This document shows positions 43,886 to 51,311 of a stretch of 64,000 nucleotides of DNA, piece by piece. Positions within the stretch are counted from its first letter, which is position 1, and each line of letters opens with the position of its first letter. Location of the stretch: contig NZ_WSEL01000003.1 of the NCBI RefSeq assembly GCF_009758015.1, positions 2,356,001-2,420,000 on the forward strand. Direction: 5' to 3'. A program made the position numbers and the translations under genes. This DNA comes from Ramlibacter pinisoli. Lineage in GTDB: Bacteria; Pseudomonadota; Gammaproteobacteria; Burkholderiales; Burkholderiaceae_C. The notes under the pieces are model-generated. The model did not search any database and was not told the origin of the DNA. It saw only the letters and a list, made by a program, of their open reading frames with translations.

Positions 43886-44712
43886 TGGGCTGGACCGCAC
43901 GGACGACCGGGTTCCTGCGGCACTACCTGTTGGCGGTGCAGTTCTTCACCCGCCTGCCGGTGACCGGCGGCCTGGCGCGCTGGGTGGGCTTCAGCCCCGC
44001 CATGCTGCGCGCCAGCGCGGCGCATTTCCCCGGCGTCGGCTGGCTGGTCGGGGTGGCGGCCTGCCTGGCCTTCGCGGTCACCGCGCTGGCCCTGCCCGTC
44101 TCGCCCTACACCCCGCTGGCGGCAGCCGTGGCCTCGACCGCCTGCACCGTGTGGCTCACCGGCGCGTTCCACGAGGACGGACTGGCCGATCTGGCCGATG
44201 GCCTGGGCGGCAGTGCCGAGCGGGAGCGGGCGCTGGCCATCATGAAGGACTCGCGCATCGGCGCCTACGGCGCCATCGCCCTCCTGCTGGCGCTGCTGCT
44301 GAAGGTCGCGCTGCTGGCCGTGCTGGCCTCGGTGGCTCCGCTGGCGGTGCTCGCCGCCCTGCTCGCCGCGCATGCCGTGTCGCGCTTCTGGCCCCTGGTC
44401 CTGATCCGCACCATGGCCTATGTCGGCGACGCCGACGGCTCCAAGAGCAAGCCGCTGGCCGAGCGCATCACGACGGCGGCGGTGTGGACCGGCGCTGCCT
44501 GGAGCAGCGTGCCCCTGGTGCTGGCCGGCCTGGCCCTGGGCGCGCCGTTTGCGCTCGCCGGCCTCGCGGCCAGCGCACTCGCCGCGGCGTGGATGCGGCG
44601 CCTGCTGGCGCGCCGACTGGCCGGCTTCACCGGTGATGCGCTCGGCGCCACCCAGCAACTGGGTGAGCTCGCGTTCTATGGCGGCGCCGCCGTCGCGCTG
44701 GCATGGGCGTGA
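43885..44712 (+). CDS. cobS: Adenosylcobinamide-GDP ribazoletransferase (cobalamin synthase)
   Basis: This 275-residue inner-membrane enzyme joins adenosylcobinamide-GDP with alpha-ribazole in the last steps of cobalamin assembly. The family motifs are LLAVQFFTRLPV near the start, the acidic GAFHEDGLADLADGLGG (about 93-109) for metal and substrate, and MKDSRIGAYGAIAL (about 121-134). Several hydrophobic segments follow. It is coupled to ilvA by TGATG and overlaps the phosphatase by ten bases, so the three are one operon although the pathways differ. Confidence 0.93.
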   Translation: MGWTARTTGFLRHYLLAVQFFTRLPVTGGLARWVGFSPAMLRASAAHFPGVGWLVGVAACLAFAVTALALPVSPYTPLAAAVASTACTVWLTGAFHEDGLADLADGLGGSAERERALAIMKDSRIGAYGAIALLLALLLKVALLAVLASVAPLAVLAALLAAHAVSRFWPLVLIRTMAYVGDADGSKSKPLAERITTAAVWTGAAWSSVPLVLAGLALGAPFALAGLAASALAAAWMRRLLARRLAGFTGDALGATQQLGELAFYGGAAVALAWA

Positions 44713-45260
44713 CGCTCTGGCTGGTGCGCCACGCCGTCACCCTGGCGGCACCCGGCCTGTGCTACGGACGACTGGACCTGCCGGCCGCCGGGCCAGCCAC
44801 GCGCGCCGCGGCCCAGGCGCTGGCGCGCGCACTGCCGCCTGCAACCCCGCTGCGCCGCTCGCCGGCGCAGCGCTGCCGCCAGCTGGCCGAGGCGCTCGCC
44901 GAGCTGCGCCCCGACCTGCCCGCGGCGATCGTCGACGAGCGGCTGCACGAGATGGACTTCGGCGCCTGGGAAGGCCGTCCCTGGGAGGCCATCGGCGCGC
45001 CGGCCCTGGCGGCCTGGACCGCGGATTTCGCCTGCCATGCACCGGGTGGCGGCGAGACGGTGCAGGCCCTGCTCGCCCGCGTCGGCCGGGCCCTGGCCGA
45101 TGCCCGGGCCGCGCGGCAGCCCGGCGCCTGGATCACGCACGCCGGTGTGATCCGTGCCTGCCGGCTGATTGCCCGCGGTGTCGACCGTGTCGAATTGGCG
45201 GCCGACTGGCCGCGCGAACCGGTGCCGTTCGGCAGCTGGGAAACGATCGACCTGGCCTGA
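44703..45260 (+). CDS. cobC: Alpha-ribazole phosphatase-like histidine phosphatase
   Basis: This 185-residue protein belongs to the histidine phosphatase superfamily. The catalytic histidine H10 is in LVRHA, with a second conserved histidine in ITHAGVIR (about 142-149) and an acidic EMDFGAWEG (about 83-91). Next to cobS it probably removes phosphate from alpha-ribazole 5'-phosphate in cobalamin synthesis. The symbol is based on neighbourhood and length; sequence alone cannot exclude another phosphatase. Confidence 0.8.
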   Translation: MGVTLWLVRHAVTLAAPGLCYGRLDLPAAGPATRAAAQALARALPPATPLRRSPAQRCRQLAEALAELRPDLPAAIVDERLHEMDFGAWEGRPWEAIGAPALAAWTADFACHAPGGGETVQALLARVGRALADARAARQPGAWITHAGVIRACRLIARGVDRVELAADWPREPVPFGSWETIDLA

Positions 45261-45272
45261 ACGGCCGGGTGC

Positions 45273-45740
45273 TCACTGCGCTTGCGGTGCCTTCGGCAGT
45301 TCGAGCGTGACGACGGCCGGGCCGTCGCTGCTGGCAGCCAGCACCGCCCGCCGCGGTTCGACCGACTTGAGTACCAGGCCTTCGTCGATCGCGCTGCCGA
45401 CCCGGTACGGCTTGGCGGGCCGGCCGTCGACGGCGATCAGGGCGGCGCCCTGGTGGGAGCGTGCGGCCACCACCCCGATGAGGTTGAACCGGCTCGACAC
45501 GGCAGGTGCAGCCGGCGCGGGACCGGCGGTGGTGGGGCCGGGGGCGACCTGGCCCAGCAGGCGGCCGACCGCCGCCGGGTCGACCGGCGCGGGGCCGCGA
45601 ACTCCGGCGACCGGACCGGCTCCAACGGCGGGCGAAGAGCCGAGCTTCAGGCCCCAGTAGGCGATGCTGGCCGCGGCCAATGCCCAGAGCAGGAACGTCA
45701 CGCCCCGCAAGGTCCAGCTTCCGGCCCTATTGCTCACCAT
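45273..45740 (-). CDS. gspC: Type II secretion inner-membrane protein GspC (short form)
   Basis: This 155-residue protein has one membrane segment (GVTFLLWALAAASIAYWGL, about 13-31), a Pro/Ala-rich linker and a small HR domain (SRFNLIGVVAARSHQGAALIA, about 83-103, to about 148). GspC links the inner-membrane platform to the secretin. The PDZ or coiled-coil domain that follows HR in longer relatives is absent. It starts at ATG 45740 and runs opposite to the rest of the cluster, 21 bases from gspG. Confidence 0.85.
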   Translation of the reverse strand: MVSNRAGSWTLRGVTFLLWALAAASIAYWGLKLGSSPAVGAGPVAGVRGPAPVDPAAVGRLLGQVAPGPTTAGPAPAAPAVSSRFNLIGVVAARSHQGAALIAVDGRPAKPYRVGSAIDEGLVLKSVEPRRAVLAASSDGPAVVTLELPKAPQAQ

Positions 45741-45761
45741 GCGCCGATTATCATTGATGCA

Positions 45762-46220
45762 ATGTCCACGACGACCCTCCTGAACCCGCTGCGCCGTGCG
45801 CCGCGGCGCCTGGCCCAGGCCGGCTTCACCCTGATCGAACTGATGGTGGTGCTGGTCATCATCGGCGTGCTGGCGGCCCTCATCGTGCCCAATGTGCTGG
45901 ACCGTGCCGACGATGCGCGCGTCACCGCGGCCAAGACGGACGTCAACAACCTCATGCAGGCGCTCAAGCTCTACCGCCTGGACAACCAGCGCTACCCGAC
46001 GGCCGAACAGGGGCTGCAGGCGCTGGTGGCACGCCCCACGGCGGCACCGGCTCCGATGAACTGGAAGCAGTACCTCGAGCGCCTCCCGAACGACCCCTGG
46101 GGCCGTCCCTACCAGTACCTCAACCCGGGCGTGAGAGGCGAGATCGATGTCATGTCGTACGGCGCCGACGGCCAGCCGGGCGGCGAAGGCAAGAATGCCG
46201 ACGTCGGCTCCTGGCAGTAG
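45762..46220 (+). CDS. gspG: Type II secretion major pseudopilin GspG
   Basis: This 152-residue protein is the main subunit of the periplasmic pseudopilus. The type IV pilin-like signal shows prepilin cleavage after G21, then FTLIELMVVLVIIGVL with glutamate at +5 (E26). The C-terminal part has the conserved NDPWGRPYQYLNPG and PGGEGKNADVGSW, which bind calcium in the family. ATG 45762 is used because earlier in-frame codons lie in gspC. Confidence 0.95.
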   Translation: MSTTTLLNPLRRAPRRLAQAGFTLIELMVVLVIIGVLAALIVPNVLDRADDARVTAAKTDVNNLMQALKLYRLDNQRYPTAEQGLQALVARPTAAPAPMNWKQYLERLPNDPWGRPYQYLNPGVRGEIDVMSYGADGQPGGEGKNADVGSWQ

Positions 46221-46671
46221 TCCGATCGGCTCTCCCCTCGCACGCCGGCGCCACGCCGGCTTCACGCTGATCGAACTGCTGGTGGTGGTCGCGATCATCG
46301 CGTTCGCCAGTGCCGGCGTCGCCTTCGCGCTGCGCGACAGCGCCTCCACCCAGCTCGAGCGCGAAGCGCAACGGCTCTCGGCCCTGTTCGAATCGGCGCG
46401 CGCGCAATCGCGCAGCAGCGGCATTCCGGTGGTCTGGCATCCGGTGCAGGGCGGGTTCCGGTTCGAGGGGTTGCCGCGCGGCGCGCTGCCCGAGCGCTGG
46501 CTGAGCGACGCGACCGTGGTGGCGGGCGACGCCCGCGTGGTGCTCGGCCCCGAGCCCATCATCGCCCGCCAGGAGCTGGTGCTGGGGTCCACCGCCGTGC
46601 CGCAACGCACGCTGCGCATCGCCACCGACGGCCTGCGCCCGTTCACGGTCGGCAACGAGGTGGCGCCATGA
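46195..46671 (+). CDS. gspH: Type II secretion minor pseudopilin GspH
   Basis: This 158-residue protein has the prepilin site G22/F23 followed by TLIELLVVVAIIAFASAG with E27 at +5. The body carries the GspH-type stretch LFESARAQSRSSGIPVVW. I start it at ATG 46195, within the last codons of gspG; the longer reading is inside gspG. It is part of the pseudopilus tip complex. It ends four bases into gspI (ATGA). Confidence 0.9.
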   Translation: MPTSAPGSSPIGSPLARRRHAGFTLIELLVVVAIIAFASAGVAFALRDSASTQLEREAQRLSALFESARAQSRSSGIPVVWHPVQGGFRFEGLPRGALPERWLSDATVVAGDARVVLGPEPIIARQELVLGSTAVPQRTLRIATDGLRPFTVGNEVAP

Positions 46672-47054
46672 CGACCAGGGCCTGTCCGCGCCGGCGCCGC
46701 GCCCGCCTGGTCGGCTTCACGCTGATCGAAGTCCTGGTGGCGCTGGCCATCGTCGCCATCGCGCTCACCGCCGGCCTGCAGGCCACGACCTCGCTCACCA
46801 ACAACGCCCTGCGGCAATCGAGCGTGCTGCTTGCGCAGTTGTGCGCGGAGAACGCCCTCACGAAGATCCGGCTGGCACGCCAGATGCCCGGTGTCGGCGA
46901 GAACCGCAGCGGCTGCCGCCAGGGCAACGTCGACTTCGAGGTGGCCGTCACGGTGGCGGCGACGCCGAACCCGAACTTCCTGCGCGTCGACGCCCAGGTC
47001 TTCGAGGCCGCGGCGCCGGTGCTGCGGCTGTCCACGGTCTTGGGGAGGTACTGA
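46668..47054 (+). CDS. gspI: Type II secretion minor pseudopilin GspI
   Basis: This 128-residue protein has prepilin cleavage after G16, then FTLIEVLVALAIVAIALTAG with glutamate at +5 (E21). Length and the two cysteines in the soluble part fit GspI. It starts the pseudopilus tip with GspJ and GspK. Its start overlaps the stop of gspH by four bases. Confidence 0.92.
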   Translation: MTTRACPRRRRARLVGFTLIEVLVALAIVAIALTAGLQATTSLTNNALRQSSVLLAQLCAENALTKIRLARQMPGVGENRSGCRQGNVDFEVAVTVAATPNPNFLRVDAQVFEAAAPVLRLSTVLGRY

Positions 47055-47055
47055 G

Positions 47056-47763
47056 GTGGCACGCAGGGCCCGGGGCTTCACGCTGGTCGAACTGCTGGTG
47101 GCGCTGTTCGCGCTCGCCCTCATGGCCGTGCTCAGCTGGCGCGGGCTGGACGGCATGGCGCGGGCCCAGGAACAGACCCGGGTGCGGGCCGACGAGGTGC
47201 AGGTCCTGCAGACCGGCCTGGCGCAATGGGGCGCCGACCTGGACGCCCTGGTCGAGTTGCCGCCGTCCAACGCGATCGACTGGAACGGCCGCGTGCTGCG
47301 CCTGACGCGCAGCGCGCCGGGCACGCCCACCGACGGCGTGGTGGTGGTCGGCTGGAGCCGGCGGATCGACCGCGGCGTCGCCCGCTGGATGCGCTGGCAG
47401 TCGCCGCCGGTGACCACCCGTGGCCAGCTCGACGAAGCCTGGCGGCGCGCCGATGCCTGGGCGCAGAACAACGCCGCCATCCCTGGCGCCAGCGAAGTGG
47501 CGGTCACCGGCCTGCAGGACTGGCAGGTGTTCTATTACCGCAGCGACGCCTGGACCAACCCGCTGTCGAGTGACCAGACCCAGTCGTCGACCACCACTCC
47601 GGCACCGGGGGCCGGCGCCACCACGCCGCCGGCGGGCACGCGGACGGCCACCGTCCCGGATGGCGTGCGCATCGTGCTGCTGCTGCCGCCCGGCCAGGCG
47701 ATCACCGGCGAGCTGACGCGCGACTGGGTGCGGCCCACCGTCGGCGGGGGCAAGTCGTCATGA
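47056..47763 (+). CDS. gspJ: Type II secretion minor pseudopilin GspJ
   Basis: This 235-residue protein starts at GTG 47056, one base after the gspI stop, with GGGGAGG upstream. Cleavage after G7 leaves FTLVELLVALFALALMAV with E12 at +5. The soluble part includes SWRGLDGMARAQEQTRV, typical of GspJ, and a low-complexity Ser/Thr/Pro loop (SSTTTPAPGAGATTPP) around 178-193, which is unusual. Confidence 0.9.
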   Translation: MARRARGFTLVELLVALFALALMAVLSWRGLDGMARAQEQTRVRADEVQVLQTGLAQWGADLDALVELPPSNAIDWNGRVLRLTRSAPGTPTDGVVVVGWSRRIDRGVARWMRWQSPPVTTRGQLDEAWRRADAWAQNNAAIPGASEVAVTGLQDWQVFYYRSDAWTNPLSSDQTQSSTTTPAPGAGATTPPAGTRTATVPDGVRIVLLLPPGQAITGELTRDWVRPTVGGGKSS

Positions 47764-48743
47764 CCCGGCCCCGGCAGACCGGTGCCGCCCTGCTGGCGGC
47801 CATGCTGACGGTCACTCTGGTGGCCACGCTGGCATCGGCGGCACTATGGCAGCAATGGCGCGGCGTCGAGGTGGAGGCGTCCGAGCGCATGCGGCTGCAG
47901 GCCGCCTGGGTGCTCACCGGGGCCCAGGACTGGGGCCGGCTCATCCTGCGCGAGGATGCGCGCAACGGGGGAGCAGACCACCTGAACGAGCCCTGGGCGG
48001 TGCCGCTGCAGGAGGCCCGCCTGTCGACCTTCCTGGCGGCCGACCGCGGGGCCGCCGATGCGACCGGCGACAACGACAACGTCTTCCTGTCGGGCCAGAT
48101 CATCGACATGCAGGGCCGCCTGAACCTCAACAACCTGGTGGAAGCCGGCAAGATCTCCGAGGTGGGCCTGCGCAGCTTCCAGCGCCTGTTCGAGCTGCTG
48201 GGCCTGCCGCAGGCCGAACTCAACCGCCTGGCCGAGAACCTGCGCTTCGCCTCCGATATCAATATCGACAACCAGTCGGCGGCGCAGGCGCCCCTGATGC
48301 CGCAACGGGTTGAACAGCTGGCCTGGCTGGGGCTGTCGCCGGCCACCATCGCGGCGCTGACACCGCACGTGGCCCCCTTCGTCGCCCTGCTGCCCCGCTA
48401 CCAGGTGAACATCAACACGGCCAGCGCCGAGGTGATCTATGCCGCCATCAACGGCATCACCCTGGCCGACGCCCAGGAGCTGGTGGCCCGCCGGGCCGTT
48501 TCGCCCTACACCAACCTGTCGGACGCCAGCCGGCTGATGCCCCAGTACGCAGCCGCCTTCACGGAGGGGACGGTCGGGGTGAACTCGCGCTACTTCGAGG
48601 TGCGCGGCCGCCTGCGGCTGGACCGGCTGATCGTCGAGGAGAGGTCGCTGGTGCGGCGCGACGGCCTCGAGGTCCGCACCCTCGCGCGCGAACGGGCGGC
48701 GGTCGATCCCGCGCTCGTGATGCAGGCCGGCACCAGTCGGTAA
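47760..48743 (+). CDS. gspK: Type II secretion minor pseudopilin GspK
   Basis: This 327-residue protein is the large tip pseudopilin. It opens RQTGAALLAAMLTVTLVATLASA, with probable cleavage after G8 and no glutamate at +5, which is normal for GspK. The helical domain has INTASAEVIYAAINGITLADA, a helix-hairpin-helix-like segment common to the family. It overlaps gspJ by four bases. Confidence 0.92.
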   Translation: MTRPRQTGAALLAAMLTVTLVATLASAALWQQWRGVEVEASERMRLQAAWVLTGAQDWGRLILREDARNGGADHLNEPWAVPLQEARLSTFLAADRGAADATGDNDNVFLSGQIIDMQGRLNLNNLVEAGKISEVGLRSFQRLFELLGLPQAELNRLAENLRFASDINIDNQSAAQAPLMPQRVEQLAWLGLSPATIAALTPHVAPFVALLPRYQVNINTASAEVIYAAINGITLADAQELVARRAVSPYTNLSDASRLMPQYAAAFTEGTVGVNSRYFEVRGRLRLDRLIVEERSLVRRDGLEVRTLARERAAVDPALVMQAGTSR

Positions 48744-48788
48744 AAAGGCCGCGTCTGGCTCGGCTGCAGAGTTGGCCGGCTCCCTACA

Positions 48789-50012
48789 ATGGCCCTTCCC
48801 ATGAGTTCGATCTACGTCCTGCTTCCCCCCACGCCCGTCACGGCGCAGGCCGAGTTCGAGTATCTGGTCTCGTCGGACGGCCAGACGGTGTCGGTCCATG
48901 CACAGGCCGTGCCGGCCCTGCTGCCTCTGCCGGCCGGTGCCGGCAGCGAGGTGGTGGCGATCGCACCGGCCGCGGCGTTGTCCTGGCACCAGGTCACGCT
49001 GCCGCGCGGCGCCGGTCCGCGGTCGCCGCGGCTGCGCGCCGTCCTCGAGGGCCTGCTGGAGGAGCGCCTGCTGGACGACCCCGACCAGCTGCACTTCGCC
49101 GTCCAGCCCCAGGCGGCCGCCGAGGCCCCCGCCTGGGTCGTCGCGTGCGATCGCGCCTGGCTGCGCAGCGCCTTGCAGGTGCTCGAGATGGCGGGGCGCC
49201 CGGCGGCGCGCGTCGTGCCCGAGTTCGCGCCCGAAGGCGAACCGGCCCTGTACGCACTGGACGACCCCGACCTGCCGCAGCTGGCCTATGCCGGCGCCGA
49301 CGGCGTGCTGCTGCTGCCGCTGGCCAGCAGTTCCCTGGCGTTGTTGCCGCCTGATTTGCCGGCGGCCACCCCCGTGGTGGCCGAACCGGCGGTCGCCTCG
49401 CTGGCCGAGCAGGTACTGCAACGCCCGCCCCAGCTGCAGCCCACCGCGGCCCGTCTGCTGGCCGCGGCCCGCACCCGCTGGGACCTGGCCCAGTTCGAAT
49501 TCGCCAGTTCCGGGCGCGCCCGGACCATGAAGAAGCTCTCGACCGGCTGGGCCGACCTGCTGCGGGCGCCGCAGTGGCGGCCCGCGCGCTGGGCGGCGGC
49601 GGTGCTGGTCGCCGCCCAGCTGCTGGGCCTCAACGCCTGGGCCTGGAAGGAGCGCTCGGCGCTCGCCGCCAAGCGCGAAGCCGCCCGCACGGTCCTCACC
49701 GACACCTTCCCCCAGGTGCGGGCGGTCGTCGATGCGCCGGTGCAGATGGACCGCGAGGTCGCCGCGCTGCGCCAGGTGACCGGCGGCATGTCGTCGCGCG
49801 ACCTGGAGGCGCAGCTGGGCGCGCTGGCGGCGGCGGCGCCGCCGGGCCGCGCCGCCACGGCGCTGGAATTCAACGGGTCCGAGCTGCGCGTGCGCGGCCT
49901 GGCCGCCTCCGAAGCCGAGGCCCGGCCGGTGCTCCAGGCCCTGCGCAGCCAGGGCTACGCCGGCACGCTGCAAGGTGACACGCTGGTCGTGCGCGCCGAG
50001 GGGCAGCCATGA
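48789..50012 (+). CDS. gspL: Type II secretion inner-membrane protein GspL
   Basis: This 407-residue protein has a cytoplasmic actin-like domain (about 1-250), a membrane segment (WAAAVLVAAQLLGLNAWAW, about 268-286) and a periplasmic ferredoxin-like domain. GspL binds GspE on the inside and GspM on the outside. The ATG at 48801 (MSSIYV) is an alternative start; neither has a clear ribosome site. The 45-base gap before it is the widest among the plus-strand gsp genes. Confidence 0.88.
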   Translation: MALPMSSIYVLLPPTPVTAQAEFEYLVSSDGQTVSVHAQAVPALLPLPAGAGSEVVAIAPAAALSWHQVTLPRGAGPRSPRLRAVLEGLLEERLLDDPDQLHFAVQPQAAAEAPAWVVACDRAWLRSALQVLEMAGRPAARVVPEFAPEGEPALYALDDPDLPQLAYAGADGVLLLPLASSSLALLPPDLPAATPVVAEPAVASLAEQVLQRPPQLQPTAARLLAAARTRWDLAQFEFASSGRARTMKKLSTGWADLLRAPQWRPARWAAAVLVAAQLLGLNAWAWKERSALAAKREAARTVLTDTFPQVRAVVDAPVQMDREVAALRQVTGGMSSRDLEAQLGALAAAAPPGRAATALEFNGSELRVRGLAASEAEARPVLQALRSQGYAGTLQGDTLVVRAEGQP

Positions 50013-50491
50013 AGCTCCCGCCCAAATGGACGGCCGCCTGGCAGACCCTGGCGCCGCGCGAGAAGATCCTGGCCGGCGCCGCGGCGGCGCTGGTGGTGCT
50101 GGCCCTGCTGTGGTGGCTGGCCGTGGGGCCGGCCCTGGCGGTGGTGCGCACGGCCGAGAGCCAGCACCAGGCGCTCGATGCACAGCTGGGCCGCATGCAG
50201 GGGTTGCAGCAGCAGGCCAAGGCCCTGCAGGCCCAGCCCAAGCAAGGCTACGACGAATCGCTCAAGCAGCTGGAGGCGGCGGTGCGCCAGCGCCTGGGCA
50301 CCAGCGCCCGCATGACGGTCAGCGGCGAGCGCGTCACCATCACGCTCACCGCCGCGCCGGCCGATGCGCTGGCCACCTGGCTGACGCAAGCTCGCATCAA
50401 CGCCCGCGCCCTGCCGAGTGAAGCTCGCCTGAGCCGCGGCGCCTCGGGCGGCTGGGACGGCACCGTCGTCGTCACCCTGCCGAGTCGGTGA
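50009..50491 (+). CDS. gspM: Type II secretion inner-membrane protein GspM
   Basis: This 160-residue protein has a short cytoplasmic start, one membrane segment (ILAGAAAALVVLALLWWLAV, about 20-39), a coiled-coil-like helix with LDAQLGRMQGLQQQAKALQA and a C-terminal ferredoxin-like domain. It partners with GspL. The GAGGGGC site upstream and an ATGA overlap with gspL support the start. Confidence 0.88.
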   Translation: MKLPPKWTAAWQTLAPREKILAGAAAALVVLALLWWLAVGPALAVVRTAESQHQALDAQLGRMQGLQQQAKALQAQPKQGYDESLKQLEAAVRQRLGTSARMTVSGERVTITLTAAPADALATWLTQARINARALPSEARLSRGASGGWDGTVVVTLPSR

Positions 50492-51306
50492 GGCGGGAGC
50501 AACCGGTGCGCCGCACGCCGTCTCCCCTGTCCCGCATCCCGCCCGGGCCGTGGGCCTGGGCCGTGGCCGGTGCGGCCCTCGGCTTCGCGCTGACGCTGGT
50601 CTTGTCCATGCCGGCCCGCTGGCTGGCCGACAGCCTCAGCGAGGCGACGGCCGGCCGGGTGCGCCTGCACGACCCCCGCGGCACGGTGTGGAACGGCTCG
50701 GCGCAACTGGTGCTGGCTGGCGGGGCCGGCAGCAACGACGCCGCCGTCCTGCCTTCCCGGCTGACGTGGACCCTGCGGCCCGCCGTCACGGGCGTGCGCG
50801 CGACGCTGCGCTCGGATTGCTGCATCACCACCCCGATCGCCGTGCTCGCCCGTCCCGGCTGGCGCGGCGCCGCGGTGCGCGTGGGCGATGGCGTGTCGCA
50901 GTGGCCGGCCGCCCTGCTCAGCGGCCTGGGCACGCCCTGGAACACGCTCGAGCTGGACGGCAACCTGGTGCTGCGCACGAAGGACCTGGCGCTGCGCTGG
51001 ACCGAGGGCCGGTTCACCGTCGCCGGCAGCGCCGAGCTGACGGCCGAGCGCCTCGGCTCGCGGCTGTCGACGCTGCGTCCCATGGGCACCTACCGCCTCA
51101 CGCTGTCGGGCGGCGCCGTGCCATCCCTGCAGCTGGCCACGGTCGAGGGCGCGCTGCAGCTGTCCGGCAGCGGCCAATGGGTCGGCGACCGGCTGCGCTT
51201 CACCGGCGAGGCCACCGCCGCGCCGGAGCGTGGCGCGGCGCTTGCCAACCTCCTGAACATCATCGGCCGACCTGCCGGCACCCGCTCCATCATCTCCATA
51301 GGCTGA
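50488..51306 (+). CDS. gspN: Type II secretion protein GspN
   Basis: This 272-residue protein has one N-terminal membrane segment (AWAVAGAALGFALTLVLSM, about 23-41) and a beta-rich periplasmic part with RVRLHDPRGTVWNGSAQLVL, typical of GspN. The start is GTG 50488, overlapping the gspM stop. GspN is not present in all type II systems and its role is uncertain. Here it lies between gspM and gspD. Confidence 0.88.
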   Translation: MRREQPVRRTPSPLSRIPPGPWAWAVAGAALGFALTLVLSMPARWLADSLSEATAGRVRLHDPRGTVWNGSAQLVLAGGAGSNDAAVLPSRLTWTLRPAVTGVRATLRSDCCITTPIAVLARPGWRGAAVRVGDGVSQWPAALLSGLGTPWNTLELDGNLVLRTKDLALRWTEGRFTVAGSAELTAERLGSRLSTLRPMGTYRLTLSGGAVPSLQLATVEGALQLSGSGQWVGDRLRFTGEATAAPERGAALANLLNIIGRPAGTRSIISIG

Positions 51307-51311
51307 TCGTC

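Noticed and set aside
45749..45754. TATCAT before gspG considered as a promoter giving a leaderless mRNA
   Set aside because: No -35 hexamer stands at a usable distance; the nearest TTGCTC is only 13 bases away.
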